From contig DWWA01000054.1 in the NCBI GenBank assembly GCA_019119935.1, positions 1 through 64,000 on the forward strand: a stretch of DNA of 64,000 nt. Reading direction: 5' to 3'. The notes beneath the pieces were generated by a model. The model saw only the letters and a list, made by a program, of their open reading frames with translations, had not been told where the DNA came from and did no database searches. Made by a program: the position numbers and the translations under genes. Positions 18,242 through 26,977 of the stretch are shown one piece after another. Positions within the stretch are counted from its first letter, which is position 1, and every line of letters starts with the position of its first letter. This stretch comes from Candidatus Ruthenibacterium merdavium (GTDB lineage Bacteria; Bacillota; Clostridia; Oscillospirales; Ruminococcaceae).

Positions 18242-19465
18242 TTACGTTAAAACAATATGGCGGGGTAATCCGCTGACATAAACGGGGCTAAGCTCCGCCT
18301 GAATTAACGGGCGCAAATAGGACAGCATTTCTTCGGTAACGCCGTCTCCTTCCTTATTAATCCAATCGCGGGGAACTTTTTTCTCTTGATTGGCAATTTG
18401 GTGAATATCATGCAGCTCGGTAATGCATTGATAGGGGTTTTCCGAAATGCGAGAAAGTCCAACCATTTCGCCGGTGCGGCCTTCCTCTGCGGCGCATACC
18501 GCTGCGCCGCCCACCTGATAAGCTTCCGTAATATCCATTCGGCTCACCATATGGCTGGAGCAGCGCTGCAAAGTGGAAAGCTCAATCGCGCGTGCTTTAA
18601 TGCCCAAGCGCTGAGAGAGCAAAGATGCCAGATAACGCGCTGTCCCCGTCAAAATTTTATGTCCAAACGCATCTTGAGGCCCCAGGGCTTCCTGTAATTC
18701 ACACACATACACGCCGTCGCGCGTGCGAATTCCTTCGCTGACGGCAATGACAATATTCCCTTTCTTCTCTTGAAGCTGCTTTACTTTTTCCACAAAGCGG
18801 TCGGGGTCAAAGTCAACTTCCGGCAAATACAGAAGATCGGCACCCTCACAGTCATCCGACTTTGCCAACGCGGCGGCGGCGGTCAGCCAGCCTGCATTGC
18901 GGCCCATAATTTCAACAATGGTTACGCTTCGCATGTCATATACCAAGCTGTCACGCACAATTTCTTTGATGGTCGTTCCGATATACTTCGCCGCAGAACC
19001 AAACCCGGGTGTATGGTCGGTTCCCTCTAAGTCATTATCAATGGTTTTCGGTACGCCGATAAAACGAATAGAGCTTCCGGTTTTTCTCCCGTAATCCGAC
19101 AGCTTGCTGATCGTGTCCATGCTGTCATTGCCGCCGATATAGAAAAACCAAGCGATTTCCATCTCTTGCAAGATGTTGAATAAGTTTTCATATACTTCAG
19201 GCTGCTCGTCGGCATTCGGAAGTTTATAGCGGCAGGAGCCCAAGAAAGAGGACGGAGTGCGCTTTAACAGCTCAATGTCCAATTCGCCATTGATTGCTTC
19301 GCTTAAATCAATCACGTCCCGGTTCAAAAGGCCCTGTACGCCGTGTTTCATTCCATAGACCTTATCAATTCCTCGCCGCTTTGCCGCTTCGTACACTCCA
19401 GCTAAGCTTGAATTGATGACGGCTGTTGGGCCGCCGCTCTGGCCGACAATCGCGTTTTTTGCCAT
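18242..19465 (-). CDS. pfp: Pyrophosphate-dependent 6-phosphofructokinase
   Basis: Phosphorylates fructose 6-phosphate with pyrophosphate, reversibly. The 407-residue length and the motif GGNDSMDT, where Asp replaces the glycine of the ATP enzyme's GGDGS, together with the Lys in PKTIDNDLEGTDHTPGFGSA, mark a PPi-dependent enzyme. MGRNAGWL is the hexose-binding block. ATG at 19463-19465 follows AAGGAG at good spacing. The classical ATP-type pfkA lies 1.2 kb away, so this organism can run both routes. Confidence 0.95.
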   Translation of the reverse strand: MAKNAIVGQSGGPTAVINSSLAGVYEAAKRRGIDKVYGMKHGVQGLLNRDVIDLSEAINGELDIELLKRTPSSFLGSCRYKLPNADEQPEVYENLFNILQEMEIAWFFYIGGNDSMDTISKLSDYGRKTGSSIRFIGVPKTIDNDLEGTDHTPGFGSAAKYIGTTIKEIVRDSLVYDMRSVTIVEIMGRNAGWLTAAAALAKSDDCEGADLLYLPEVDFDPDRFVEKVKQLQEKKGNIVIAVSEGIRTRDGVYVCELQEALGPQDAFGHKILTGTARYLASLLSQRLGIKARAIELSTLQRCSSHMVSRMDITEAYQVGGAAVCAAEEGRTGEMVGLSRISENPYQCITELHDIHQIANQEKKVPRDWINKEGDGVTEEMLSYLRPLIQAELSPVYVSGLPRHIVLT

Positions 19466-19579
19466 AGATTTCAATCTCCTTGCTCTTTCAATTCTGTGCG
19501 ACGTTGTTGAACTTTACCGCTTCAACATTGCTTTCTTTGCATTCCTAATAATTGATCGACAAATTCTTCATACCTTTTT

Positions 19580-19608
19580 AGTATATTCAATTCATACAGA
19601 AAATACAA
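19580..19608 (-). promoter_or_regulatory. pfp promoter
   Basis: TTGTAT (19603-19608), 17 nt, TATACT (19580-19585) on the minus strand. The surrounding 19466-19818 region holds no other gene that I can support. Confidence 0.6.
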
Positions 19609-19818
19609 GCATCTTTGCGCTTGAAATCGATTTCTTTTTTACATAAAATACCTCTTAATTCCCAAAGTGAAAAAATTACCTCTTTTCGCAAAACAGCGTA
19701 CCGTTTTTTTAAACGCTAAAATTATTAGAAGGAATTGATCTCTTTTATCAAGCACGCAGTCTTTTAAAAAGGAATAATCGCAATGTATTAGGACATGATA
19801 ATGTGTGGAGGTGGATTT

Positions 19819-20139
19819 ATGAGCAGTTTAAAACATTTTGTCAATCATGACATGCCGCACAAACCGAATGATGTACACGGCAGAACCGACGTGCGCACAC
19901 AGCCCGAACGAAACACACAAGCATACGGCACTCCGCGCCAAAACTTCAATGGACAGGACGGCAGTGCATCCCTTACCAATAACGCGCGACGCCGTTTAGA
20001 AGCTATGAACGGAATTTCTCTGCGGCCGGAGATGTTTTACACGCAGCAGGAGGCAGCTGCAACACCCGACGGTGTATGGGAAAGCAGAAAAACAGTAAAC
20101 CACCACCTGCATAGCAAGGAAGAGTTTCCTCACGGATAA
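19819..20139 (+). CDS. Small hydrophilic protein of unknown function
   Basis: A 106-residue, very hydrophilic, low-complexity protein rich in Asn, Gln, His and Arg, with no membrane segment or cysteine. The central block NNARRRLEAMNGISLRP is the most structured-looking part. The start at ATG 19819 is well supported by GGAGGTGG. I do not recognise the family. It lies upstream of a small acetyltransferase-like gene with a gap of 99 nt. A developmental (for example sporulation) role is possible for such a protein in this type of organism but nothing in the sequence proves it. Confidence 0.6.
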   Translation: MSSLKHFVNHDMPHKPNDVHGRTDVRTQPERNTQAYGTPRQNFNGQDGSASLTNNARRRLEAMNGISLRPEMFYTQQEAAATPDGVWESRKTVNHHLHSKEEFPHG

Positions 20140-20238
20140 TTGCTTTAATGTGCTTTTGTCACGGTTTTTATCTCTTTTTTTCATTAAAATATCTCTAAAA
20201 CGGATATTTTAATGCCAGATAAAAAGGGGGATACAACG

Positions 20239-20514
20239 ATGTCATTTGTCAAAGAAAAAAACCGCATCACCTATGTTCAAAACGGCGAAATGCTTGCAGA
20301 AATCACGTTTCCGGCGCTTGAAAACGACGAAAACACCGTAAACATCGACCACACCTTTGTCAACGATGTTCTGCGCGGACAAGGCGTCGCAGGAACTTTG
20401 ATGGAACAAACGGTTGAGGTACTGCGTGCAGATGGCCGCAAAGCCGTAGCAACTTGCTCTTACGCAAAAAAATGGTTTGAAAAACATCCGGAAGCAAAAG
20501 ATGTTTTAAGATGA
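20239..20514 (+). CDS. GNAT-type N-acetyltransferase (YjdJ/COG2388-like)
   Basis: A 91-residue minimal GNAT-fold protein. It opens with short beta strands (NRITYVQNGEMLAEITF), then the acetyl-CoA loop RGQGVAGTLM (about 55-64), and ends in KAVATCSYAKKWFEKHPE, the signature of the small COG2388 acetyltransferase family. Substrate unknown. The start at ATG 20239 follows AAAAGGGGG. A terminator follows 36 nt after the stop. Confidence 0.85.
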   Translation: MSFVKEKNRITYVQNGEMLAEITFPALENDENTVNIDHTFVNDVLRGQGVAGTLMEQTVEVLRADGRKAVATCSYAKKWFEKHPEAKDVLR

Positions 20515-20550
20515 TCATCGTTTCATGCTTCAATAAAAAAGAGTATAAGC

Positions 20551-20594
20551 AAAAAGCAAGGCAGAAACCAAAAGCTGGTTCTGCCTTGCTTTTT
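20551..20594. terminator. Terminator after the GNAT gene
   Basis: AAAAAGCAAGGCAGAAACCA pairs with TGGTTCTGCCTTGCTTTTT. Useful in both directions between GNAT and pfkA. Confidence 0.9.
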
Positions 20595-20606
20595 ATTTTG
20601 GCTCAT

Positions 20607-20660
20607 TTTTTCAGCAAAAATCTGTTTTTCTTTGTTTTCAAAAACGCCCTGGAAAAACGA
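20607..20660. repeat. Partial copy of the dispersed leader element
   Basis: ATCTGTTTTTCTTTGTTTTC followed by AAAAACGCCCTGG resembles the right half of the elements at 54670 and 60502. The left half is missing or too degraded. Confidence 0.35.
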
Positions 20661-20676
20661 AAATTGCTATCCTGAC

Positions 20677-21651
20677 TTAGATCGAGATCGCAGCAGCAAC
20701 ATCGAGCAAAGAGGTATCGATGGTTTTGTGCATCGACAGCGCAGTGTTAACATCATAGTCGACAATGCTCTCCGCACGAGTCGCAACGACACGATTGAAG
20801 ATACCCTTGCTGATAAGATCAACAGCATGATAACCCATCAGGCTTGCTGTTACGCGGTCACGCAGAGAAGGCGAACCGCCGCGCTGAACGTGTCCGAGAA
20901 CCGTCGCACGGGAATCAATACCGGTGCGGGACTGAATCTCATTTGCCAAGTCGCCTGCATGGCCCACGCCTTCCGCAATCAAAATAATGAAGTGACGCTT
21001 GCCGGTTTTCTGCGTTTTCGTCATGCGGGAAATTACGTCACGCTCCAAATCGTAAGGAACTTCAGGAATCAATGTGCACAGAGCACCTACTGCGATACCG
21101 GTGTTCAAAGCGATATAGCCGGCATTGCGGCCCATCACCTCTACAACGCTGCAGCGGTCATGGCTTTGTGTGGTATCGCGCAGCTTGTCGATCATTTCAA
21201 CAGCGGTATTCATGGCTGTGTCGTAACCAATGGTGTAGTCACTGCAGGCGATATCGTTGTCGATGGTGCCGGGAATGCCGATGCAGGGAATTCCCTGTGC
21301 AGACAGTGCGCGTGCACCGCAGAACGAACCGTCGCCGCCAATAACAACCAGCGCGTCAATGCCATGCTCACGGCACATCTCAGCGCCTTTTTGCTGACCC
21401 TCTAAAGTTTTGAACTCCAAGCAGCGAGCAGTATACAAAATTGTACCGCCGCGGTGAATAATCTCGGAAACACTGCGCAAGTTCATGTCGATGATATCGC
21501 CTGTCATCAAACCATTATAACCATGGCGAACGCCCTTCACCGCATAGCCGCGGCTGATCGCAGCGCGTACCACCGCACGAATAGCGGCATTCATACCGGG
21601 AGCGTCGCCGCCAGAGGTCAGTACACCGATTGTTTTAATTTTGTTTTCCAT
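20677..21651 (-). CDS. pfkA: ATP-dependent 6-phosphofructokinase
   Basis: The committing step of glycolysis. The 324-residue protein has TSGGDAPGMNAA (about 12-23), GGDGS (about 104-108; Gly at the position that selects ATP), PGTIDNDI and the catalytic Asp therein, MGRNAGYIAL and HVQRGGSPS. It is the classical allosteric type. It follows dnaE, as in many Firmicutes, but has its own sigma-A promoter in the 96-nt gap. Confidence 0.98.
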   Translation of the reverse strand: MENKIKTIGVLTSGGDAPGMNAAIRAVVRAAISRGYAVKGVRHGYNGLMTGDIIDMNLRSVSEIIHRGGTILYTARCLEFKTLEGQQKGAEMCREHGIDALVVIGGDGSFCGARALSAQGIPCIGIPGTIDNDIACSDYTIGYDTAMNTAVEMIDKLRDTTQSHDRCSVVEVMGRNAGYIALNTGIAVGALCTLIPEVPYDLERDVISRMTKTQKTGKRHFIILIAEGVGHAGDLANEIQSRTGIDSRATVLGHVQRGGSPSLRDRVTASLMGYHAVDLISKGIFNRVVATRAESIVDYDVNTALSMHKTIDTSLLDVAAAISI

Positions 21652-21702
21652 ATTGTTTTGTCCTCCTTGTCGCGTGCATCAATAAGCCTCAAACATGTTT
21701 CT

Positions 21703-21731
21703 ATTATAAAGTTTTGTTGCATAAAATTCAA
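21703..21731 (-). promoter_or_regulatory. pfkA promoter
   Basis: TTGAAT (21726-21731), 17 nt, perfect TATAAT (21703-21708) on the minus strand. Confidence 0.75.
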
Positions 21732-21747
21732 GCCCAATTCGCAAGAA

Positions 21748-23577
21748 TTATTGCACAATTACATTGCCCTTTCCGAGCACTCTTTCCAGCTCACTGTACA
21801 AAATTTCATTGGGAACGCACCACATGGCACGCGGTGCACAGCCTTTTTTGCCCGTATCCTCAAAATAAAAGTACACCGGCATGTCGCCTTGAAAGATGCT
21901 GAGTAGGTTTCGTACATCGTCAAAAATTTCACTTTTCATGGACGGAAGTTTCAGCCACAACTTATTTTTTGGACTATTGTTTCCTGCCAGCTTTCCTTCC
22001 TGTTTGATATATTGATCCATATCAAAAACTTCTTCGGCCACTACCTTGCCGCCTTCATTTTCCCGAAAAGAAAAACGCCCCTTAATCACAGCAACGGCAT
22101 TTTCTTTTACCCATTCGCCAAAGCGCTGTAAAACCCCCGAAAACACCAAAACTTCAATGGTACCGCTTAAATCTTCAACCGTTAAAAAGGCCATTGTTGC
22201 CCCGGAACGAGTGTTCATGGTTTTCATTTTGACAATGGTGCAAAACAGCATTACTTCCTGATTATCGTATTCATGCGCATCTTCGGCATTGAGCATAGAG
22301 ATTGGCGTTGCACGCATTTGTGCAATGGAATCGCGGTAACGGTCGAGCGGATGTCCGGAAAGATACAGCCCGCTGACTTCCTTTTCCTGCTGAAGCAAAA
22401 CTTCCGGCGGATATTCCGTACAATCGGGAATCCGGTAATCTTCAAAGGTTTCTTCTTCGCTCTCCTGGCTGAAAGCCGCAAAGAGATCGAGCTGTCCTGC
22501 TAAATTCTTTTTTGCGTCAGCTTCCACGCTTTTCAAAATATTCTCCAGCGCTTCCATCATAGCCCGCCGTTTTGCCTCAATGCAGTCAAACGCACCCGAC
22601 TTAATCATGCTTTCCAGCGCGCGGCGGTTCATTTCCATTCCGTGTGTCCGCTTGCAGAAATTGTACAAATTTTTATATTTGCCGCCTGCATTTCGCTCTT
22701 GGAGCACCGCTTCAATCAAAGAGCGGCCTACATTTTTAAGCGCCAAAAGCCCAAACCGGATTTTGCCCTGCTGCACGGTAAAGCCAAGCTCGCTTTCATT
22801 GATATCCGGCGCAAGCAGTCCAATACCCATGCGGTGGCATTCTCCGGTATATTCGATAATCTTTGTGGTATTATCAAGCACACTGGTTAAAAGCGCCGCC
22901 ATAAACTCCTTGGGATAATGACATTTTAAATAGGCCGTTTGATAAGCAACCACAGCATACGCCGCGGCGTGCGCTTTATTAAACGCATACGAAGCAAAGC
23001 TGAGCATCTCATCATAAATTTCTTCGGCAATTTCACGCGGAATCCCGTTGGCAAGACAGCCCGGACACTCTTTCCCAGGCTCTTTATTGCCGAAAATAAA
23101 GTGCTGGCGTTCCTGCTCCATCACTTCATGCTTCTTTTTTGACATTGCACGGCGCACAAGGTCAGCTTGTCCGTAAGAAAAGCCTGCCAAGTCGCGGCAA
23201 ATCTGCATGACCTGTTCCTGATAGACAATACAGCCGTTTGTCACGTTTAAAATATGTTCTAACTGCGGAGTTTTATATTTGACACCCTCCGGATGGTGTC
23301 GGTTTGCAATATAAGTGGGAATCGACTCCATCGGCCCGGGGCGGTAAAGCGAAATAATGGCGATGATATCCTCAACGCTTCGGCCGCGAAGATTGACAAA
23401 AGCCTGTGTCATTCCCGCAGACTCCATTTGAAAAACACCCTGTGTTTCACCGCGGTTCAGCATTTCAAAAACCGCGCTGTCCTCGTAGGAAATGCGATCC
23501 ATCGAAAAATCAGGGGATTGCTTCTGGATCATTTTTTCGGCATCGCGAATCACCGTTAAGGTTCGCAGACCGAGAAA
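21748..23577 (-). CDS. dnaE: DNA polymerase III alpha subunit, exon 2 (C-terminal 609 residues)
   Basis: This is the downstream part of dnaE, starting at FLGLRTLTVI and including the rest of the palm/fingers (GVFQMESAGM, LYRPGPME, YQEQVM, FNKAHAAAYA), the helix-hairpin-helix region, the OB-fold domain (EVMLFCTIVKMK to VEDLSGTIEVLVF) and the C-terminal tail. There is no frameshift. In exon 1 the consensus stops at KMD, and here it resumes with F, so the two parts join without loss or gain of a residue if the 819-nt insert is removed. On its own this half has no proper start: codons ahead of FLGL are intron sequence. Confidence 0.93.
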   Translation of the reverse strand, partial: FLGLRTLTVIRDAEKMIQKQSPDFSMDRISYEDSAVFEMLNRGETQGVFQMESAGMTQAFVNLRGRSVEDIIAIISLYRPGPMESIPTYIANRHHPEGVKYKTPQLEHILNVTNGCIVYQEQVMQICRDLAGFSYGQADLVRRAMSKKKHEVMEQERQHFIFGNKEPGKECPGCLANGIPREIAEEIYDEMLSFASYAFNKAHAAAYAVVAYQTAYLKCHYPKEFMAALLTSVLDNTTKIIEYTGECHRMGIGLLAPDINESELGFTVQQGKIRFGLLALKNVGRSLIEAVLQERNAGGKYKNLYNFCKRTHGMEMNRRALESMIKSGAFDCIEAKRRAMMEALENILKSVEADAKKNLAGQLDLFAAFSQESEEETFEDYRIPDCTEYPPEVLLQQEKEVSGLYLSGHPLDRYRDSIAQMRATPISMLNAEDAHEYDNQEVMLFCTIVKMKTMNTRSGATMAFLTVEDLSGTIEVLVFSGVLQRFGEWVKENAVAVIKGRFSFRENEGGKVVAEEVFDMDQYIKQEGKLAGNNSPKNKLWLKLPSMKSEIFDDVRNLLSIFQGDMPVYFYFEDTGKKGCAPRAMWCVPNEILYSELERVLGKGNVIVQ

Positions 23578-24396
23578 ATAGGAATAGGTCAAAAGCATCT
23601 TCGACATGACGCTTGCAGAGACTTTGTGAAAGTCAGAAAGTTCGCAGTCATTCGGTCAGTGCTTTTTTTCCCCTCCTTCACACCGTGCATGCGGCTTTCA
23701 CCGCACACGGCGTTCCATCGCAAACGTACTTGCGCCCTTGGCCACAGGCCAAAAGAGCCTCATGCCTGCGCTCTTCACGCCTGCATCCAAGGGTACGGTT
23801 TGCGACTATGCCCCTTCCCTCCGCTTGTCTTTCAACAGCATCATCGGTACTACGGGCTGCTGCCACCCAAATTCGCAGGCCATTTCCTGCCTGCTCAAAG
23901 CGGCGCTTAAACGCTTGTTTTGCTTTGTTTGGGCTTCAATCGTTCCGTTTGTTTTATCCTTTTTATTATCACAGGACAGCCCCCGCCTTTACCCTGAAGC
24001 ACATTCTTTTTTCCACTGTCGAAGGAAGCAGAACGCTCCGCATATTGGAGCACCGCTTGGGCAATGGACAAACCCTTGCGGCGAAGCTGAATCATCAGCG
24101 GCACATTTGTGCCCTTTCAGGTGTTTTCTTACGGCGGTTCCCGGTGAGTAGGCATACCGTGTTTCACAGGACCTCCGGCGCAGTGCGCCGACTTTACCGA
24201 GCTTCCTACCGGTTCGTTTTAAGCCGAAACCGGCAGGTCGGAGTTCAAGGGGTAGGGCATCGACATTTGCCCCGCAAGCGGAATTGCACCGCTCTTATCA
24301 AACAAACAGTTAAGCACACCAACCCCCAAAAGAGGTTCGGCGGCTCCGTTGGCTTGTTTTTGTTTCCAAAGTGTTTCGCCAACGAACGATTCGCAC
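23578..24396 (-). mobile_element. ORF-less group II intron inside dnaE
   Basis: The insert starts GTGCG (group II 5' consensus GUGYG) and ends AT (consensus AY), between codons GAT and TTT of dnaE. A 34-nt domain V is at 23680-23713: ACGCCGTG-TGCGG and CCGCA-TGCACGGTGT pair with a two-base bulge and a GAAA-like loop. Candidate EBS2 TTAAAA (24217-24222) sits in the loop of a CCGGTTTCG/CGAACCGG stem and is complementary to TTTTAA in the exon; candidate EBS1 GTCCAT (24064-24069) sits in a GGG/CCC-closed loop and pairs with the last six exon bases ATGGAT with one G-U. No reverse transcriptase/maturase frame exists in the 819 nt, so splicing would need a maturase from elsewhere. About 102 nt lie between domain V and the 3' end, more than usual; an A eight bases from the end is a possible branch point. 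All assignments are by eye. Confidence 0.88.
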
Positions 24397-26049
24397 ATCC
24401 ATCTTTAAAAGACCCAGTTCTTCAATTGTCGTCATCGGAAATTGCGTCACAGGATTGCCGTCATTGGTTGCGAGCGGCACATAATCGCTGATTTCCCTCG
24501 GCGTAATTACAACGCCGGCTGCATGGGTCGATGCGTGACGCGGCATCCCTTCAATTTTTTGTGCTGTTTCAATCAGCTCGCGAATCTGCGGGTCGTTGTC
24601 ACAGCGGCTTTTTAAGTCCTTGGAAGTATTGAGCGCTTTTTCGAGCGTCATTTTCAGTTCCATCGGAACCATTTTCGCAACTTCATCGACGGTTTGATAC
24701 GGAATTCCTAAAACGCGCCCAACATCTCGTATTGCGCCGCGCGCGGCCATGGTACCAAAGGTCACAATCTGCGCAACGTGGTCGGCCCCGTATTTTTCAA
24801 TGACATAATCAATCACTTCCTGGCGCCGCTCATAGCAAAAATCGACGTCAAAGTCCGGCATAGAAATACGTTCCGGGTTCAAAAAGCGTTCAAAGAGAAG
24901 CTGATACTTCATCGGGTCAATATTTGTAATGCCGATGCAGTAAGCCGCTAAGCTTCCCGCGCCCGAGCCTCGTCCCGGGCCAACCGGAATGCCTTTGCTT
25001 TTTGCATATCGGATGAAATCCCACACAATGAGATAGTAGTTTGTAAAACCCATGCGGTCAATGACATCAATCTCATACGCCAGCCTTTTTTGAATCTCCG
25101 TCGTCGGGTTTTCTCCGTAATGGCGCTTTAGCCCCTCTTGGCACAGCTGTTCAAAATATTGCCGGTTTTCCATGCCATCCGGCACATCAAAGCTCGGCAG
25201 CTTCGTTACGCCGAATTCAAAGTCAAATTGACACATCTGTGCAATTTTATTGGTATTTTCGCACGCCTGTGGCCAAAGGGAGAACAGCTCGTACATTTCA
25301 TCGGTGCTTTTGACGTAAAATTCCTCTGTTCCAAACTCTAAAATATCATCGTCATAGACGCTTTTGTTCGTCTGGATACAAATGAGAACACGCTGCATCT
25401 TGGCATCTTCTTTGGTCAGATAATGCGCGTCATTCGTTGCCACCAAAGGAATTCCCGTTTCACGCGAAAGCCGCACAATCATCGGCAGTACAAGCTTTTG
25501 CTCTTCCAGCCCGTGGTCCTGAATTTCCAAGTAAAACCGATCCGGGCCAAACAAATTTTGATAATAAAGCGCAGTTTCTTTCGCTTTTTCAAAATCTCCG
25601 CTTGCCAACGCTCTCGGAATCTCGCCTGCCAAACAGGCAGAGAGTGCAATCAAGCCCTCATGGTGCTTTTCCAGCAGTTCTTTGTCAATACGGGGTTTTG
25701 AATAAAAGCCTTCCGTAAAACCAGCGGACACCAGTTTGATTAAGTTTCGATAGCCCGTTTCGTTCTCACACAAAAGCACTAAATGGTAAGAGCCGTCCAT
25801 GCGGTTTACTTTGTCAAAACGGGTTCTTGTTGCAACGTATACTTCACAGCCGATAATGGGATGAACCCCGGCTTTTTTTGCCGCTTTGTAAAAATCGACA
25901 ACACCGTACATCACGCCGTGGTCGGTAATTGCAACAGACGTTTGCCCCAGCTCTTTCACGCGTTCCATCAAGCGATTGATTCGGCACGCGCCATCCAGCA
26001 GGCTGTACTCGGTATGCAAATGCAAATGGGTAAATTGTCGTTCAGTCAT
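24397..26049 (-). CDS. dnaE: DNA polymerase III alpha subunit, exon 1 (N-terminal 551 residues)
   Basis: The start of the replicative polymerase. The PHP domain opens with HLHLHTEYSLLDG (residues about 8-20) and continues to about 280; the polymerase palm follows, with the catalytic aspartates in MPDFDVDF (about 396-403) and GPGRGSGAGSLAAY before it. The exon ends at LGLLKMD, after which the frame reads into the intron and meets a stop, so the unspliced product would be a 579-residue truncated protein. Spliced with exon 2 the protein is 1160 residues, the normal DnaE1 size. The ATG overlaps the whiA stop region and follows GAAAGGAAG; it is the last gene of the hprK operon. Confidence 0.95.
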
Positions 26050-26977
26050 TGTTCTTCCTTTCTTTTAAATTTTGGGCCGCTTGCTCCAGCTTTTTCATGC
26101 GATGCGAAATGCCGGATTTGCTCAGCGGCGGGGTAAATTTGTCCGCGAGTTCTTTGAGTGACACATCGGGAAATTCTTCCCGCAGCCTTGCCGCTTCCTG
26201 CAAAGCCTGCGGCAGCCCTTCGAGCGCATGATTGCTTTTGAGATATTCAATCGCCGCCAATGCCGCGCCGCTGGCCTGAACCGTTTTGTCAATATTTGCT
26301 GTTTCACAGTTTGTGATGCGGTTGGCCTTATTGCGGATATCTTTAAACACTTTAAGGTTCATAATCTCCAGTGCCGCACCGGAAGCGCCCATATAAGTGA
26401 GCATATCCTCAATCTGCTCGCTGGCTTTAAAATAAAGCACATGATTTCCCTTCCGCAGGGCGTATTTCGGAGAAAATCCGCGCCCTTTCAGCAACGCTCC
26501 AAAATCCTGCACTAAGTGATAGCGCCCGCTGACAAATTCAAGATTATATTCTTTTTGCGGATTAGTCATCGTCCCGCAAGCCAAAAATGCGCCGGCAGTA
26601 AAGCTTCCGACGCAATGTTCACACACAAAATTTTTACTGTTAATCCGCAAAGAGGGCAATTTTTGCGCATGGCCGAATTGTTCGAGCATGCAGGCAATAT
26701 CTTGCGCATTTTTTACGGCAAACTCATAAATGCGAGAGTCGGCTGTTCCCCTGACATAAATCTTGCCATTTACACCCAAAGCGGAAAACAACTTTTTTGC
26801 CAACTGCGCAACGGCTGTCGTTTCTGTGTGAAGAATCAAGCCTCTTTCATCAAATGTCCTTGCAAAACAAGCCATCCCATACGCCGCCGCATGTACACAG
26901 CACGGCGACAAAATTTCAGCCGATAAAATTTCCTTTTTCACCGTTTGCGAAAAACTGATTTGATTTTTTTCTTCCAT
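26042..26977 (-). CDS. whiA: WhiA family DNA-binding protein / sporulation-cell division regulator
   Basis: A 311-residue WhiA: the N-terminal LAGLIDADG-like domain (about 1-200, with KKEILS near the start, CGSF-like CVGSFTAGAFLACGTM and YNLEFV) and a C-terminal helix-turn-helix (LKELADKFTPPLSKSGISHR). In Gram-positive bacteria it affects cell division and chromosome segregation and, in actinomycetes, sporulation. The start is the ATG of a TAATG overlap with rapZ; the end overlaps dnaE by 8 nt. This tight rapZ-whiA linkage is conserved in Firmicutes. Confidence 0.96.
   Translation of the reverse strand: MEEKNQISFSQTVKKEILSAEILSPCCVHAAAYGMACFARTFDERGLILHTETTAVAQLAKKLFSALGVNGKIYVRGTADSRIYEFAVKNAQDIACMLEQFGHAQKLPSLRINSKNFVCEHCVGSFTAGAFLACGTMTNPQKEYNLEFVSGRYHLVQDFGALLKGRGFSPKYALRKGNHVLYFKASEQIEDMLTYMGASGAALEIMNLKVFKDIRNKANRITNCETANIDKTVQASGAALAAIEYLKSNHALEGLPQALQEAARLREEFPDVSLKELADKFTPPLSKSGISHRMKKLEQAAQNLKERKNND

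Noticed and set aside
20632..21405. 257-codon open frame on the plus strand opposite pfkA
   Set aside because: It is the antisense shadow of a clear phosphofructokinase, has no ribosome-binding site and reads as biased nonsense.
23608..24400. Insert in dnaE as an insertion sequence, intein or simple pseudogene break
   Set aside because: No transposase or intein motifs, no terminal inverted repeats or target duplication, and the insert contains stops; boundaries and internal motifs fit a group II intron and the flanking protein sequence joins perfectly.
23613..24491. 292-codon plus-strand frame across the intron
   Set aside because: It runs antisense to the intron and extends into exon 1; composition is erratic and no maturase or other motif appears.
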